Source: Leucothrix mucor DSM 2157 (GTDB taxonomy: Bacteria; Pseudomonadota; Gammaproteobacteria; Thiotrichales; Thiotrichaceae). Taken from it: 64,000 bases of DNA. Positions 27,672-39,730 of this stretch are shown one piece after another. Positions within the stretch are counted from its first letter, which is position 1. Each line of letters starts with the position of its first letter. Both the position numbers and the translations under genes were made by a program. The DNA lies in contig NZ_ATTE01000001.1 of NCBI RefSeq assembly GCF_000419525.1, positions 4,777,001 to 4,841,000 on the forward strand, in the 5' to 3' direction. Below the pieces are notes generated by a model that was given only the letters and a program-made list of their open reading frames with translations, was not told where the DNA came from and ran no database searches.

Positions 27672-28196
27672 ATGGAGAATGAAAAGCGGGCGTTTATCCC
27701 ATTAAATTTGGCGGTGCTAACCGTCTCTGACTCCAGAACTGAAGCAGATGACAAGTCCGGCCAAACCTTAGTTAAGTTATTGGAGGCTGATGGCCATCGT
27801 CTTTATGACAAGCAAATTGTTAAAGATGATCGCTATCAGCTACGGTCAGTGGTGTCGCAATGGATCGCTGATCCTGAGGTTCAGGCAATCGTTACAACAG
27901 GTGGTACAGGCCTAACCGGAAGAGATGGTACACCTGAAGCACTTGTTCCCCTGTTTGATAAAACCATTGATGGCTTTGGGGAAATGTTCCGCGTGCTGTC
28001 GTATGAATTAATCGCTACCTCAACGCTACAATCTCGTGCAGTCGCTGGCGTTGCAAATGGTACCTTCATCTTTTGTTTGCCGGGCTCTACCGGTGCCTGC
28101 AAAGACGGTTGGAGCAAGCTAATCTCTGCCCAGCTGGACTATCGCACTCGTCCTTGCAACTTAGTTGAGATCATGCCAAGGTTGTTGGAACAGTAA
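27672..28196 (+). CDS. moaB: Molybdopterin adenylyltransferase-type protein MoaB
   Basis: This 174-residue protein has the MoaB/MogA fold with LTVSDSR at the N terminus, the substrate-binding [16 protein letters not shown] block and [14 protein letters not shown]. It acts on molybdopterin in molybdenum-cofactor synthesis; whether it is functionally a MoaB or MogA cannot be settled here. The ATG at 27672 is chosen because GGAGG lies seven bases upstream; a GTG immediately before it is closer than usual. It follows iscX by 27 bases and may be cotranscribed with the isc genes. Confidence 0.9.
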   Translation: MENEKRAFIPLNLAVLTVSDSRTEADDKSGQTLVKLLEADGHRLYDKQIVKDDRYQLRSVVSQWIADPEVQAIVTTGGTGLTGRDGTPEALVPLFDKTIDGFGEMFRVLSYELIATSTLQSRAVAGVANGTFIFCLPGSTGACKDGWSKLISAQLDYRTRPCNLVEIMPRLLEQ

Positions 28197-28291
28197 GCAG
28201 ATTCTGTTTCAGCATAAGGTCATGAGTTTTCATTATGGGGCCAGTGCTGGAAAATAGTGGTACCAACTATCCCTCATAGTATGGTATTTTG

Positions 28292-28395
28292 CGGCTATCC
28301 GAATTAGCCGAAAATCCCCTGTTCCCACAGGGCGCTTAATAGTGTGTATTGAGATTTTCCGCAGTTCACCACAAATCCCGAAACGCTGATATACT
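28292..28395 (+). promoter_or_regulatory. Structured leader or promoter region before gltB
   Basis: The 271-base gap before gltB contains two successive perfect hairpins, CGGCTA / TAGCCG (28292-28310) and CCCTGT / ACAGGG (28317-28332), and a -10-like TATACT at 28390-28395 with only a weak upstream TTCACC as -35. The hairpins may lie upstream of the transcription start. No known riboswitch is recognised. Confidence 0.35.
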
Positions 28396-28467
28396 AATCG
28401 GCCATTTTTTTACGTGATCGTTGTGAGAGGGGTTTTTCATACGATTCAATCATTTAGCGAGGACTGT

Positions 28468-31400
28468 ATGCATTTAGGATCATTGCCTGAACGGCAGGGG
28501 CTTTACGACCCGGCCAATGAGCATGACGCGTGTGGTGTTGGTTTTGTTGCCCATATTAAGGGTGAAAAGAGCCACGACATTGTTACACAAGGGCTGACTA
28601 TTCTTAAACGTATTGTTCACCGTGGTGCGGTTGGGGCTGACCCCAAAGCAGGTGACGGTGCTGGTTTATTAATGCAGATTCCTGACGCATTTTTTCGCGC
28701 TGTTGTTGATTTCAAACTTCCCCCTGTTGGTGAATACGGCGTTGGTATGCTGTTCTTTCCAAAAGACGCTGACGAACGTGCGGCACTGGAAGATGAAGTT
28801 GTTCGTGCCATCACCGAAGAAGGTCAGCGAGTATTAGGCTGGCGCGATGTGCCGGTTGATAGTTCAGACTTAGGTGAGAGTGTTAAGCCGACTGAGCCTT
28901 TCATCCGTCAAGTATTTATTACCGGCGCGGATGCGATCACTTATCAAGTAAGCTTAGAGCGTAAGTTATTCGTTATCCATAAAATGGTGAGTGCCCGAAT
29001 CAGAGAAAATCAGGTTCCGGGTTACAGAGATTTTTACATCAACTCCATGTCCACCCGCACCATCGTTTATAAAGGGATGTTGTTGGCTGAGCAGGTTGGT
29101 GAGTATTACCAAGATTTATTAGACAAGCGCGTTGTTTCCGCTTTGGCTCTGGTTCATCAGCGTTTCTCCACAAACACATTCCCGACTTGGGGACTGGCAC
29201 ATCCGTTTCGCATGGTGGCTCACAATGGTGAGATCAATACCAATCGCGGTAACGTTAACTGGATGGCTGCCCGTCGCCACTCAATGAAGTCCACGCTGTT
29301 GGGCGATGATCTGAAAAAGATCTGGCCAGTGATTCCTGAAGGTCAATCAGACACAGCGTGTTTTGATAATGCTTTGGAATTATTAATCGCCGGTGGTTAC
29401 ACACTGATTCAAGCGATGACCATGTTGATTCCGGAAGCATGGAGCCATAGCTCTAGCGCAATGGAACCTAAGCGTCGTGCTTATTATGAATACAAGGCTG
29501 CTTTGATGGAGCCATGGGATGGTCCTGCTGCCGTTGCGTTTACCGATGGTCGCCAGATTGGCGCGATGTTGGATCGTAACGGTCTGCGTCCTGCGCGCTA
29601 CCTAATCACCGATGATGATTTGGTGGTAATGGCGTCTGAGATGGGCGTATTGGATATCCCTCAAGATAAGATTGTTAAAAAATGGCGTTTGCAGCCAGGT
29701 AAAATGTTCCTGATCGACATGGAGCAGGGCCGCATCGTTACCGATACAGAAATCAAGAACGAGCTAAGCAATGCTCATCCATACCAAGAGTGGTTGGATA
29801 AAGGCCAGATTGAATTGTCTGACCTGACTGGCAAAGCGAATCCAAAGCCACCATTGACGCCAAAAGACTTGCTGAAAACTCAGCAAAGCTTCGGTTACAC
29901 ACAGGAAGATATTAAGTTCTTACTGCATCCAATGGTGAACGGTGGTGAAGAAGGTTTGGCATCAATGGGGACGGATAGTCCGGTTGCCGTACTGTCAGAT
30001 CGTTCGCGTCATCTATCAAACTACTTCAAGCAGAACTTCGCGCAGGTAACCAATCCGCCGATTGATCCAATTCGTGAAGAAGTGGTTATGTCGTTGATTA
30101 CTTTGATTGGTCCTCGTCCAAACTTGTTGGGACATGATAACTCTGGCTCGCACATGCGCCTTGAGTCATCTCAGCCAGTCTTAAGTAATGAAGATTTAGA
30201 TCGTATTCGTCATATTCATGATCATGCGGGTGATGCATTCCAGACGGCAACGTTGGACATTACTTACTACGCGTCTAAAGGCCCTGAGGGCATGCGCGAA
30301 GCGATTTATGATCTATGTAAAGCGGCGAAGAACGCGGTTCTGGGTCATTACAATATCCTGATCCTGTCAGACCGTGCGGTAAGTGCACAGCGTTTGGCGA
30401 TTCCAGCATTGTTGGCAACCTCAGCAGTTCATCAGTATCTGATTCAGGAAGGATTGCGAACTGAAACCGGTCTGGTCGTTGAGACGGGTGCGGCGCTTGA
30501 GATTCATCATGTGGCGACCTTAGCCGGTTACGGTGCGGAAGCGGTGAACCCTTGGTTAGCGTTTGAAACAATCGATCGTAACTTGGCTGATTTAGCGCCG
30601 GGTATGACGGTTGGTAAGGCGCACGCTAACTACATTAAAGCGATTGGCAAAGGCCTTCGCAAAGTCATGTCTAAGATGGGTATTTCAACCTACCAATCTT
30701 ACTGTGGCGCGCAGATTTTTGATGCGATTGGTTTATCGACTCCATTCTTGGATGAGTTCTTTACCGGTACCAAGACAACCGTTGAAGGTATTGGTCTGGA
30801 TGGAGTGGCTAAAGAAGCGGTTGCACTGCATTCACAAGGCTTTGGTAACCGCATGCGCTTTGCTAAGCATCTGGATATCGGTGGTGATTATGCTTACCGT
30901 GTCCGTGGTGAAAGCCATGTTTGGACGCCGGAAACCATTGCTAAATTGCAGCACTCAGTCCGTGGTAATGATCCTAAGACGTTTAAAGAGTTCTGTAAGT
31001 TGGTCGATGAGCAGTCTGAAAAGCTGCTGACCTTACGCGGTCTAATGAAGTTTAGATTTGCCGACAAAGCGATTCCATTGGATGAAGTTGAGTCTGCAAA
31101 AGATATCGTGAAGCGCTTTGCAACCGGTGCCATGTCATTCGGTAGTATCTCGCATGAGGCGCATTCAACCTTAGCGGTAGCGATGAACCAGATTGGTGGT
31201 AAGTCAAATACCGGTGAGGGTGGTGAAGAGCCAGAGCGTTACTCGCTAATGCCAGATGGCAAGATGAATCCAATGCGCTCTGCAATTAAGCAGGTTGCGT
31301 CTGGTCGTTTTGGTGTGACGGCGGAATACCTCGTGAATTCCGACATGATCCAGATCAAAATGGCTCAGGGTGCGAAGCCCGGTGAAGGTGGTCAGCTTCC

Positions 31401-33039
31401 TGGTCATAAGGTTGATGCGCGCATCGCAAAGGTCCGTCATTCAACAGAAGGCGTTGGTTTGATTTCACCGCCACCACATCACGATATCTACTCGATTGAA
31501 GATTTGGCGCAGTTGATTCACGATCTTAAAAACGTGAATCCTAAAGCGGACATCTCAGTGAAGCTGGTATCTGAAATCGGCGTTGGAACGGTTGCGGCGG
31601 GTGTGTCTAAGGCGCATGCGGATCACGTGACCATTTCTGGCTACGAGGGTGGTACGGGTGCATCGCCAATTACGTCTATCAAGCATGCTGGCTCTCCATG
31701 GGAAATCGGCTTGGCGGAAACACATCAGACATTGGTGCTAAACAAACTGCGTAACCGTATCTGTGTACAGGCTGATGGTGGTCTGCGTACTGGTCGCGAT
31801 GTCGTGATTGCTGCCTTGTTAGGTGCGGATGAGTTTGGTTTCGCGACGGCGCCGCTGATTGCTGAAGGGTGTATCATGATGCGTAAGTGTCATCTGAATA
31901 CCTGTCCGGTTGGTGTGGCAACGCAAGACCCTGAGCTGCGCAAGCGCTTTACGGGTAAGCCAGAGCACGTGATTAACTACTTCTTCTATGTTGCTGAAGA
32001 AATGCGTGAAATCATGGCGCAGTTGGGCTTCCGTACTGTGAATGAAATGGTTGGTCAGTCTGATCGTTTGGATATGCGTACTGCCGTTGAGCATTGGAAA
32101 ACACAAGGTCTGGATTACACTCGCTTGTTGACTAAGCCTGTTGCTAAATCAGCAAAAGATATCTACTGGACTCAAAAGCAAGATCATGGCTTGGATGCAG
32201 CATTGGATAATGAGCTGATCAAGCAGGCAGCACCGGCACTGGAAAATGGCGAGAAGGTGTCGATTGATATCGATATCCGCAACCATAACCGTACGTTTGG
32301 TACTATGCTGTCAGGTCGTATCGCTGAGAAGTATGGTCACGCTGGATTGCCAGATGACACCATTCAAATCAAAGCAACCGGAACGGCTGGTCAGTCATTC
32401 GGCGCTTGGTTAGCAAAAGGTGTTTCACTGGAGCTATGTGGCGAAGGTAATGACTACGTGGGTAAAGGTCTGTCCGGTGGTCGTATTGCGATCTATCCGC
32501 CGGAAGATGCCAAAATTGGCCGCGCTGAGAAAAACATCATTGCTGGTAACACGCTGTTATACGGAGCCATTAGTGGTGAAGCATATTTGCGCGGTGTTGC
32601 TGGTGAGCGTTTCTGTGTTCGTAACTCCGGTGCATCAGCCGTTGTAGAAGGTGTTGGTGATCACGGTTGTGAGTACATGACCGGTGGTGTGGTTGTTTGT
32701 TTGGGTGAGACCGGACGTAACTTCGCAGCGGGTATGTCAGGTGGTATTGCTTACGTCTTGGATCGCAACGGTAGTTTTGCCGCTAGCTGTAACAAGCAGA
32801 TGGTTGAGCTGGAAACGGTCGATAGCGATACACCCGATGAGTTGGTTAGTGATCCGATGCAGGCTGATGAGGTGCGCTTGAAGAAGCTTATCGCGAATCA
32901 TTATGCATACACTGGCTCTGAGTTGGCCAAAGAAATTTTGGGCGACTGGGATCATTACCTCACTAAGTTTGTGAAGGTAACGCCAACGGATTATCGCCAT
33001 GCGCTACGCGTATTGAAAAAACGCCAAGAAGCTGCTTAA
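28468..33039 (+). CDS. gltB: Glutamate synthase, large subunit
   Basis: GltB makes glutamate from glutamine and 2-oxoglutarate, using electrons passed from GltD. The 1523-residue protein starts with a 21-residue propeptide that must be removed to expose the nucleophile C22 (ACGVGF) of the class II glutaminase domain. The FMN/2-oxoglutarate synthase domain follows, with the 3Fe-4S cysteines in [13 protein letters not shown], and a C-terminal beta-helix (GXXGXXXG) domain ends the protein. The ATG at 28468 is preceded by GCGAGGAC; the open frame runs upstream to 28414 without homology. Confidence 0.97.
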   Translation: MHLGSLPERQGLYDPANEHDACGVGFVAHIKGEKSHDIVTQGLTILKRIVHRGAVGADPKAGDGAGLLMQIPDAFFRAVVDFKLPPVGEYGVGMLFFPKDADERAALEDEVVRAITEEGQRVLGWRDVPVDSSDLGESVKPTEPFIRQVFITGADAITYQVSLERKLFVIHKMVSARIRENQVPGYRDFYINSMSTRTIVYKGMLLAEQVGEYYQDLLDKRVVSALALVHQRFSTNTFPTWGLAHPFRMVAHNGEINTNRGNVNWMAARRHSMKSTLLGDDLKKIWPVIPEGQSDTACFDNALELLIAGGYTLIQAMTMLIPEAWSHSSSAMEPKRRAYYEYKAALMEPWDGPAAVAFTDGRQIGAMLDRNGLRPARYLITDDDLVVMASEMGVLDIPQDKIVKKWRLQPGKMFLIDMEQGRIVTDTEIKNELSNAHPYQEWLDKGQIELSDLTGKANPKPPLTPKDLLKTQQSFGYTQEDIKFLLHPMVNGGEEGLASMGTDSPVAVLSDRSRHLSNYFKQNFAQVTNPPIDPIREEVVMSLITLIGPRPNLLGHDNSGSHMRLESSQPVLSNEDLDRIRHIHDHAGDAFQTATLDITYYASKGPEGMREAIYDLCKAAKNAVLGHYNILILSDRAVSAQRLAIPALLATSAVHQYLIQEGLRTETGLVVETGAALEIHHVATLAGYGAEAVNPWLAFETIDRNLADLAPGMTVGKAHANYIKAIGKGLRKVMSKMGISTYQSYCGAQIFDAIGLSTPFLDEFFTGTKTTVEGIGLDGVAKEAVALHSQGFGNRMRFAKHLDIGGDYAYRVRGESHVWTPETIAKLQHSVRGNDPKTFKEFCKLVDEQSEKLLTLRGLMKFRFADKAIPLDEVESAKDIVKRFATGAMSFGSISHEAHSTLAVAMNQIGGKSNTGEGGEEPERYSLMPDGKMNPMRSAIKQVASGRFGVTAEYLVNSDMIQIKMAQGAKPGEGGQLPGHKVDARIAKVRHSTEGVGLISPPPHHDIYSIEDLAQLIHDLKNVNPKADISVKLVSEIGVGTVAAGVSKAHADHVTISGYEGGTGASPITSIKHAGSPWEIGLAETHQTLVLNKLRNRICVQADGGLRTGRDVVIAALLGADEFGFATAPLIAEGCIMMRKCHLNTCPVGVATQDPELRKRFTGKPEHVINYFFYVAEEMREIMAQLGFRTVNEMVGQSDRLDMRTAVEHWKTQGLDYTRLLTKPVAKSAKDIYWTQKQDHGLDAALDNELIKQAAPALENGEKVSIDIDIRNHNRTFGTMLSGRIAEKYGHAGLPDDTIQIKATGTAGQSFGAWLAKGVSLELCGEGNDYVGKGLSGGRIAIYPPEDAKIGRAEKNIIAGNTLLYGAISGEAYLRGVAGERFCVRNSGASAVVEGVGDHGCEYMTGGVVVCLGETGRNFAAGMSGGIAYVLDRNGSFAASCNKQMVELETVDSDTPDELVSDPMQADEVRLKKLIANHYAYTGSELAKEILGDWDHYLTKFVKVTPTDYRHALRVLKKRQEAA

Positions 33040-33053
33040 TAGAGGAATTTGCA

Positions 33054-34505
33054 ATGGGAAAAGTAACAGGATTTAAAGAGATAGAACGCAAAGACCGAAG
33101 CTATGCACCTGTCGAAACGCGAGTGGTTAACTTTAAAGAGTTTGTCATTCCGTTAAGCGATGAAGAGCTGAATAATCAAGGCGCTCGCTGCATGGATTGC
33201 GGTATTCCGTTTTGCCATAACGGTTGTCCGGTGAATAACCTGATTCCGGATTGGAATGATTTGGTCTACAACAACAAATGGAAGGAAGCGGTTGATGTGC
33301 TACACAGCACCAACAACTTCCCAGAGGTTACCGGACGTATTTGTCCGGCACCTTGCCAGGAGTCGTGCACCTTAAACCTGACGAGTGAACCAGTCACGAT
33401 CAAGTCTATCGAGTGCGCAATTGTTGATAAAGGCTTTGAAAATGGTTGGATTTTGCCAGAAGTTGCGCAAATAAAATCAGGCAAGCGAGTGGCGGTTGTC
33501 GGCTCTGGTCCTGCGGGTATGGCGGCGGCGCAGCAATTAGCGCGAGCTGGTCACCACGTGGTGCTGTTTGAAAAAGAGTCTCGTATTGGCGGATTGATGC
33601 GCTTTGGTATTCCAGACTTTAAGCTGGATAAATCATTGCTGGATCGCCGGATGAAGCAAATGGCGGCTGAAGGTGTTGAGTTCCGTACTGACACCTGTGT
33701 CGGTGTAGATATCAGCACGAGTGACTTGTTGGCTGAGTTCGATGCAGTTGCATTGACCGGTGGTTCTGAAAAGCCACGTGATTTGCCAATTCCGGGCCGT
33801 GACTTGAATGGCGTTTACTATGCGATGGATTACCTGAAAGCCAATACTAAGTGGGTTCAGGGCGTACATGCTCGTGAGAACGTGATTTCAGCCGAAGGTA
33901 AGCACGTAGTGGTCATTGGTGGTGGTGATACAGGGTCTGATTGTATCGGTACTTCAACCCGTAACGGCGCGCTGTCGGTCACTCAGTTAGAGATCATGCC
34001 GAAGCCACCTGAGCATGAAGATAAGCAGCTGGTATGGCCTGATTGGCCAAACAAGTTCCGCACCTCGACTTCTCAGGAAGAAGGCTGCGAGCGCATGTTC
34101 TCAGTATCGACCAAGTCATTCATTGATGACGGTGAGGGCAATGTAAAAGCCATCGCTTGCGTCCATGTTGAGTGGGTAAAAGATGAGAAGGGTCAGTGGA
34201 AACTGAATGAAGTGGAAGGCTCAGAGTTTGAGCTTAAAGCGGATATCGTGACCTTGGCGATGGGCTTCCTGCATCCTGTTCATGAAAACATGATTGAGCA
34301 GCTGGGTGTTGAGTTAGACCCTCGCGGTAACGTGAAGGGTGAAACTGAAGGCAAGCAGGCTTATCATACCTCTTTAGATAAGGTATTTGCCGCAGGCGAT
34401 ATGCGTCGTGGACAGTCGCTGGTGGTTTGGGCGATTCGCGAAGGCCGTCAATGTGCTCGTGCAATTGATGAGTACTTAATGGGAAGCACTGTGCTGCCTC
34501 GTTAA
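33054..34505 (+). CDS. gltD: Glutamate synthase, small subunit
   Basis: This 483-residue FAD and NADPH-binding subunit feeds electrons to GltB. The N-terminal Fe-S cysteines are in [14 protein letters not shown] and further C residues in [10 protein letters not shown]. The two dinucleotide-binding motifs are [14 protein letters not shown] and [13 protein letters not shown]. It begins 14 bases after gltB and is followed by a terminator. Confidence 0.97.
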   Translation: MGKVTGFKEIERKDRSYAPVETRVVNFKEFVIPLSDEELNNQGARCMDCGIPFCHNGCPVNNLIPDWNDLVYNNKWKEAVDVLHSTNNFPEVTGRICPAPCQESCTLNLTSEPVTIKSIECAIVDKGFENGWILPEVAQIKSGKRVAVVGSGPAGMAAAQQLARAGHHVVLFEKESRIGGLMRFGIPDFKLDKSLLDRRMKQMAAEGVEFRTDTCVGVDISTSDLLAEFDAVALTGGSEKPRDLPIPGRDLNGVYYAMDYLKANTKWVQGVHARENVISAEGKHVVVIGGGDTGSDCIGTSTRNGALSVTQLEIMPKPPEHEDKQLVWPDWPNKFRTSTSQEEGCERMFSVSTKSFIDDGEGNVKAIACVHVEWVKDEKGQWKLNEVEGSEFELKADIVTLAMGFLHPVHENMIEQLGVELDPRGNVKGETEGKQAYHTSLDKVFAAGDMRRGQSLVVWAIREGRQCARAIDEYLMGSTVLPR

Positions 34506-34524
34506 ACGAATTATCTCATCGAAA

Positions 34525-34566
34525 TAAAAAAGCCTGTAGAATGCATTCGTTCTACGGGCTTTTTTG
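34525..34566 (+). terminator. Rho-independent terminator after gltD
   Basis: A long stem AAAAAAGCCTGTAGAA / TTCTACGGGCTTTTTT (one G-T pair) with an eight-base loop and a T run ends the gltBD operon. Confidence 0.88.
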
Positions 34567-34600
34567 ACGGCGACAATAATTAATTGAGTAATCAGGGTTT

Positions 34601-36358
34601 ATGGCGGGTTTGATTCCACAGGATTTTATCGATCAGGTATTGGCGCGTAGCGATGTCATCGAAGTGATCAATGCACGTGTGCCTCTGAAAAAGCATGGTC
34701 GTGAGTATCAGGCGTGCTGCCCCTTTCATAATGAGAAAACACCGTCCTTCACGGTAAGTCCGACTAAGCAGTTTTACTATTGCTTTGGTTGTGGTGCGAG
34801 TGGTTCGTCAATTACCTTCCTGATGGAGTATGAGCACCTTGACTTTGTTGAGGCGGTTGAGTCGTTAGCCAGCTCAATGGGAATGCAAGTGCCTCGGCAG
34901 GAGGCTAAGCAACGCAGCCCGCTACAACAGAAGCAGCGCAAAGGATTAGAAGAGCTGATGGAAGAGGCGACTCGCTACTACCAGCAGCAATTGAAAAAAG
35001 CCCCTGCAGCAGTAGATTACCTGAAGCAGCGTGGCTTAAGTGGTGAAATCGCGCAAACGTTTAGTTTGGGTTACTCACAACAATCCTGGGATGCGGTGAT
35101 TAAGTATCTCGGGAAAAACTATTCGCCACAGCAGATTATTGATTCTGGTTTGGCGATTAGCAAAGATAACGGTGGCAGTTATGACCGCTATCGTGATCGC
35201 ATTATGTTTCCGATCCGGAACCGTAAAGGTCAGGTAATTGGCTTTGGTGGACGGGTGATGGGTGATGACACGCCTAAATACATCAACTCGCCGGAAACGC
35301 AGCTGTTCCATAAGGGTAATGAACTTTACGGACTCTACGAAGCACGAAATGCTACGCGAAAGTTAGATCGGGTGATCGTGGTTGAGGGCTATATGGATGT
35401 TATATCCTTGGCTCAATACGGCATCAGTTATGCCGTGGCGACACTCGGAACAGCGACGACCCGACAGCACATTGAAATGCTCTATCGCACCGTGCCAGAG
35501 ATTATTTTTTGCTTTGATGGCGATCGGGCGGGAAAGGAAGCGGCGTGGCGTGCGCTGGAAAATGCTTTGCCGGTTTTGCGTGATGAAAAAGAGATTCGGT
35601 TCTTGTTTTTGCCGGAAGGTGAGGATCCAGATACGCTGGTTCGACGTATAGGACAAGAAGCATTTGAGGCCGGCTATGCGGAGGCTTCCTCATTAAGTAG
35701 TTATTTTATAGAAGGTTTAAGTAGCCGGTTCAATATTAGTAGCAATGAAGGCAAGGCTCGATTTTTAACCGAAGCAGGTGGCTTGTTAAAGCAAGTTCCG
35801 GAAAGTTTGTTAAAAGATCAGCTGATTGCTAATTTATCGCGCTTAACGGGGGTTGAGAAGCGGTCAATATTGAGAGGGCAGGGAGCCGAGCCGGAAGCGG
35901 TGCGCAGCCAGCCACAGCGCGCTAATCCCGGAAGTCGTAGACAAGTTCAGCGTACACCGATTAAGTATGCGATTACGCTCATCCTGTCACAGCCATCGTT
36001 GGTCGGGTTGGTCGAAAATCCCGAGCAGATTGCGTTATCTGGCCTGCCAGGAGCGGATTTATTGGCTACACTTATTGAATCTATAGAGGAGAGTCCTCAT
36101 ATTAATGCAGTGTCATTACTGGAACGCTGGCGCCACACGGATCTTGAGGCGCCGTTATTGCAATTAATGAAGTTGCAACCCGGCAGTGATGACGATGAGG
36201 TTTTGAAACAGGAGTTTCAGGACTGTCTACGGTATATTCGTACTCAGGCTAATGAACTACGGCTAGAAAACTTATTGCACAAGGATAGAAATGATGGGCT
36301 GTCGCAACAAGAAAAAAACGATGTTAATTTTCTGCTGCGACAAAACAAAGCCTCATAA
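34601..36358 (+). CDS. dnaG: DNA primase
   Basis: DnaG makes the RNA primers for replication. The 585-residue protein has an N-terminal zinc-binding domain (C40, H43, C61, C64), the TOPRIM catalytic domain (VVEGYMDVISLAQYG, later FCFDGDRAGKEAAWRA) and a C-terminal DnaB-interacting domain. It directly precedes rpoD, as in the macromolecular synthesis operon, but rpsU, usually upstream, is missing; gltD and a terminator are there instead. The ribosome binding site is weak. Confidence 0.96.
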   Translation: MAGLIPQDFIDQVLARSDVIEVINARVPLKKHGREYQACCPFHNEKTPSFTVSPTKQFYYCFGCGASGSSITFLMEYEHLDFVEAVESLASSMGMQVPRQEAKQRSPLQQKQRKGLEELMEEATRYYQQQLKKAPAAVDYLKQRGLSGEIAQTFSLGYSQQSWDAVIKYLGKNYSPQQIIDSGLAISKDNGGSYDRYRDRIMFPIRNRKGQVIGFGGRVMGDDTPKYINSPETQLFHKGNELYGLYEARNATRKLDRVIVVEGYMDVISLAQYGISYAVATLGTATTRQHIEMLYRTVPEIIFCFDGDRAGKEAAWRALENALPVLRDEKEIRFLFLPEGEDPDTLVRRIGQEAFEAGYAEASSLSSYFIEGLSSRFNISSNEGKARFLTEAGGLLKQVPESLLKDQLIANLSRLTGVEKRSILRGQGAEPEAVRSQPQRANPGSRRQVQRTPIKYAITLILSQPSLVGLVENPEQIALSGLPGADLLATLIESIEESPHINAVSLLERWRHTDLEAPLLQLMKLQPGSDDDEVLKQEFQDCLRYIRTQANELRLENLLHKDRNDGLSQQEKNDVNFLLRQNKAS

Positions 36359-36472
36359 TATCGAGTCGCTGTGAGAGATGCTGTTTGCGATAGTCTGGTG
36401 GGTAAATAATGTATGTAATGCACTTTGGTGTGTTATCATACTCGATTAACTTTTTTTCGGGAACTCAGTTAC

Positions 36473-38389
36473 ATGAGTGGACAAGAGAAGCAGAAGTCTA
36501 GCTTAAAGTTATTGATTTCTAAAGGTAAGGAGCAGGGCTACCTTACCTACGCTGAAGTCAACGATCACCTGCCTGATACTATCGTCGATCCTGAACAGAT
36601 CGAAGATGTTGTCAGCATGATTAATGACATGGGCATCAAAGTATTTGAGAAGGCACCCGATGAAGATAGTCTGAATCTGGGTGACGAGACAGTTGATGCC
36701 GATGAAGACGCAGCGGAAGAAGCCGCAGCGGCGCTAAGTAGCGTAGACAGCGACTTCGGTCGAACAACAGATCCCGTACGTATGTACATGCGTGAAATGG
36801 GTACGGTTGAGCTGTTGACACGTGAAGGCGAAATCCAAATTGCAATACGTATCGAAGAAGGCCTCTATGAGGTTCTAACATCTTTGGCTGAATTCCCGGG
36901 GTCTGCAGAATACGTTCTGGAGCGCTTCGAGAAGATCGAGCTGGAAGAAGTTCGTCTGACGGATGTTGTGAATTCATTTGTTGATCCGGATGCGGATCGT
37001 CATGCCGTTGTAGCGCCACCTCCAGTGGTTGCCGAGCCTGAAGTGGCTAGCACCGATGATGACAAAGACGGTGATGAGAAACCTGATACTGACGATGATT
37101 CTGAAGTTGATGTGGATGGCGCAGGTGATGATGACGATGAAGATGAAGAAGTCATCGACACTGGTCCTGACCCTGAGGAAGCTCGCGAGAAATTCCTACA
37201 GTTGAAAGAGTTGTATGACGCAGCGGTTGAAGCCAGAGATGCGGATGACATGAGCCGTTACGCTGAGATTCGCGTGGCTCAGGCTCGTAAGCTGTTGGAA
37301 TTTAAGTTTACTCAGCCAGTTATCGATCACTTGGGTGGACAGCTTAGCGAGATTATTTCTCAGATTCGCGGTTACGAACGTCAGATCATGCGTCTGTGTA
37401 TTGACCGTGCGGGTATGGCTCGTAAGGATTTCATTGCAAGCTTCCCACAGAACGAGACTAACCAAAGCTGGTTGACTGATGTGATGGCTGCGAAGCCTGC
37501 ATTGGCATCAGCACTTGATCTGTATTCGGATGATATTCTGAAACTTCAGAAGCAGCTGATCCGCATTGAGAATGAGACTCGTCTGTCTATTCAGCAGATT
37601 AAAGACATCAGCCGCAGCGTGTCTGTGGGTGAGGCGAAAGCCCGTCGTGCTAAGAAAGAAATGGTTGAAGCAAACTTACGTTTGGTTATTTCGATTGCAA
37701 AGAAATACACCAACCGTGGTCTGCAGTTCCTCGATCTGATTCAGGAAGGTAATATTGGTCTGATGAAGGCCGTGGATAAGTTTGAATATCGCCGTGGTTA
37801 TAAGTTCTCAACTTATGCGACATGGTGGATACGACAAGCGATTACCCGTTCTATTGCAGATCAGGCGCGTACTATTCGTATTCCAGTGCATATGATCGAA
37901 ACGATTAATAAGCTGAACCGTATTTCCCGTAAATTATTGCAGGAAAAAGGACGCGAAGGCACGCCGGAAGAGTTGGCGGAAGCGATGGAAATGCCGGAAG
38001 ATAAGGTTCGTAAGGTAATGAAAATTGCCAAAGAGCCTATCTCAATGGAAACTCCAATCGGTGATGATGAAGATTCTCACTTGGGTGACTTCATTGAAGA
38101 CGGTAATGTTCAATCGCCAATGGACAATGCAACGGCATCGAGCTTGGGTGAAAGTACCCGTGAAGTGCTGAGCAGCTTGACTCCACGTGAAGCAAAAGTT
38201 CTGAGAATGCGCTTTGGTATTGATATGAACACCGACCATACTCTGGAAGAAGTAGGCAAGCAGTTTGATGTGACGCGTGAACGTATCCGACAAATTGAAG
38301 CGAAGGCGTTAAGAAAATTGCGTCATCCGAGCAGATCGGATATGCTACGCAGCTTCTTGGAAACGGATAACGATACTACGTCTCGTTAA
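36473..38389 (+). CDS. rpoD: RNA polymerase primary sigma factor (sigma-70)
   Basis: This is a 638-residue housekeeping sigma factor. Region 1.1 begins [24 protein letters not shown]; region 1.2 includes [21 protein letters not shown]; a non-conserved acidic stretch (Asp/Glu-rich, about residues 197-245) follows; regions 2-4 are nearly identical to E. coli, including [13 protein letters not shown] and [22 protein letters not shown]. The ATG at 36473 gives the family N terminus; an in-frame start at 36425 adds unrelated residues. A tRNA gene follows directly. Confidence 0.98.
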   Translation: MSGQEKQKSSLKLLISKGKEQGYLTYAEVNDHLPDTIVDPEQIEDVVSMINDMGIKVFEKAPDEDSLNLGDETVDADEDAAEEAAAALSSVDSDFGRTTDPVRMYMREMGTVELLTREGEIQIAIRIEEGLYEVLTSLAEFPGSAEYVLERFEKIELEEVRLTDVVNSFVDPDADRHAVVAPPPVVAEPEVASTDDDKDGDEKPDTDDDSEVDVDGAGDDDDEDEEVIDTGPDPEEAREKFLQLKELYDAAVEARDADDMSRYAEIRVAQARKLLEFKFTQPVIDHLGGQLSEIISQIRGYERQIMRLCIDRAGMARKDFIASFPQNETNQSWLTDVMAAKPALASALDLYSDDILKLQKQLIRIENETRLSIQQIKDISRSVSVGEAKARRAKKEMVEANLRLVISIAKKYTNRGLQFLDLIQEGNIGLMKAVDKFEYRRGYKFSTYATWWIRQAITRSIADQARTIRIPVHMIETINKLNRISRKLLQEKGREGTPEELAEAMEMPEDKVRKVMKIAKEPISMETPIGDDEDSHLGDFIEDGNVQSPMDNATASSLGESTREVLSSLTPREAKVLRMRFGIDMNTDHTLEEVGKQFDVTRERIRQIEAKALRKLRHPSRSDMLRSFLETDNDTTSR

Positions 38390-38404
38390 TGCGTTAACAG
38401 GTCC

Positions 38405-38481
<77 letters not shown>

Positions 38482-38488
38482 TATTAGA

Positions 38489-38524
38489 AAGCCCCCGTAA
38501 CAGCAGTGTTGCGGGGGCTTTTTT
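38489..38524 (+). terminator. Rho-independent terminator after rpoD-tRNA
   Basis: A GC-rich stem GCCCCCGTAAC / GTTGCGGGGGC (one G-T pair) with a six-base loop and T run lies ten bases after the tRNA. Confidence 0.9.
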
Positions 38525-38575
38525 GTGTCTGTGGCTTTATCTAAGCGAAATATATGCATTTTTATTAAAATCTAT

Positions 38576-38604
38576 TTGATATCTGCTTATTTTTAATTCA
38601 TTAT
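38576..38604 (+). promoter_or_regulatory. Putative sigma-70 promoter of the EamA-like gene
   Basis: TTGATA and CATTAT are separated by 17 bases in an AT-rich stretch about 75 bases before the next gene. Confidence 0.4.
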
Positions 38605-38678
38605 TGTTGTGTAAAAAACAGGCAAAGGATTTGCCGAGACTGAGTTCCTCCTGAAACAATACCCCGCCCGGCCATTTG

Positions 38679-39551
38679 ATGACGACAAAAATAACCATTG
38701 CGAGCTTGGTGCTGATAGCACTGTGGCTGGCATCAAGTTGGTATCCCATAAAATATCTGAGTGATATGCGGCTTGGTAGTACCCAACTGGTATTTTTTGC
38801 CTTTATTGCGGCTACCTTGGTCACCGCGCCTTGGTTGTTTCTACAGGTTCGCCAGTGGATTACTCAGAGTAAAGCACTGATCCTAATTGCTATCGGTGGT
38901 GGTGTAGCAAACACCTTGTTGCACTTGGCTGTTTTGAATGGCGAATTACTGCGTGTGCTACCTGCTTTTAGCACAGTGCTGATGTCGCTGTTGTTGCTTG
39001 ATCAGATCTTTTTTTCCGTTGAGCCTAAGTTCTCTCGAAGTCTAACGTTGGCTAGTCTGGTGTTAATTGCCAGTATTGGTATGCGCTCTTTGTCAGGCTT
39101 TGGTGGCATTCAATCGAATGAGATTTTAGCGGGTTTGGCAGGCGTTGGTTTTTACTTGGCATTAGCGATTAGTATTAAAAGCGGAAAGCAGTTACCGCTC
39201 ATTAGTAAAGTGTCTGCCATTATGGTGTGTAGTACCTGGTTTGTTGGGATGATTATTATTTTTTCATCACACACGTCCAGTTTCCCCGAGCAGTACGCCA
39301 TTACCCTCAGTGGTGTTTACGGTTTGATGTACCTGCTGCCATCGGTTGTCATGCTCTGCTGGCTTGCGTTGCACTATGAAACTAAGCACTTGGTTTTTTG
39401 TTTTAGTCTGCTGTTGGCATTTCATCTTGCAGGGTTGATCTTGCTTGATAAATTGGTCATTTCTCAGGTAGTGCTCGTTATTCTTGCTTTATTGCTTGCG
39501 TTAGCGGCTTGGCAGCTGCGCCTGATTACCAATCAGGTTTCGCGACAGTAA
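38679..39551 (+). CDS. EamA/DMT-like membrane transporter
   Basis: The 290-residue protein is almost entirely hydrophobic with about ten predicted membrane helices in two halves, as in the drug/metabolite transporter (EamA) superfamily. The first helix contains LIALWLASSWYPIKYL and the next ALILIAIGGGVANTLLHLAVLNG, the place of the duplicated EamA motif. Similarity is weak, so the family call is provisional and no substrate can be named. The ATG at 38679 follows a TTG in frame; no Shine-Dalgarno sequence is visible. It lies between the rpoD tRNA and the S1-TIR-like gene on the same strand. Confidence 0.6.
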   Translation: MTTKITIASLVLIALWLASSWYPIKYLSDMRLGSTQLVFFAFIAATLVTAPWLFLQVRQWITQSKALILIAIGGGVANTLLHLAVLNGELLRVLPAFSTVLMSLLLLDQIFFSVEPKFSRSLTLASLVLIASIGMRSLSGFGGIQSNEILAGLAGVGFYLALAISIKSGKQLPLISKVSAIMVCSTWFVGMIIIFSSHTSSFPEQYAITLSGVYGLMYLLPSVVMLCWLALHYETKHLVFCFSLLLAFHLAGLILLDKLVISQVVLVILALLLALAAWQLRLITNQVSRQ

Positions 39552-39730
39552 CGTTTTTAGTGTTCAATTAAATAACTATAAAAGATTGTATTTAATATTT
39601 ATCAGCTAATTTTTATCTGAATTGTTTAAAATATGCCCAGCTAAATGTTATCATAGCCAACTTAATATCCTCCTCACTTTGAGATTTATCCAGTCATCAC
39701 TTTTGCTCTTTAATTCCGAATGGTTTGTAT

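Noticed and set aside
30275-31440. Minus-strand ORFs inside gltB
   Set aside because: gltB is intact and conserved across the whole stretch; these are antisense shadows.
36425-36472. Longer N terminus for RpoD
   Set aside because: The added residues have no similarity to sigma-70 and the ATG at 36473 gives the family start.
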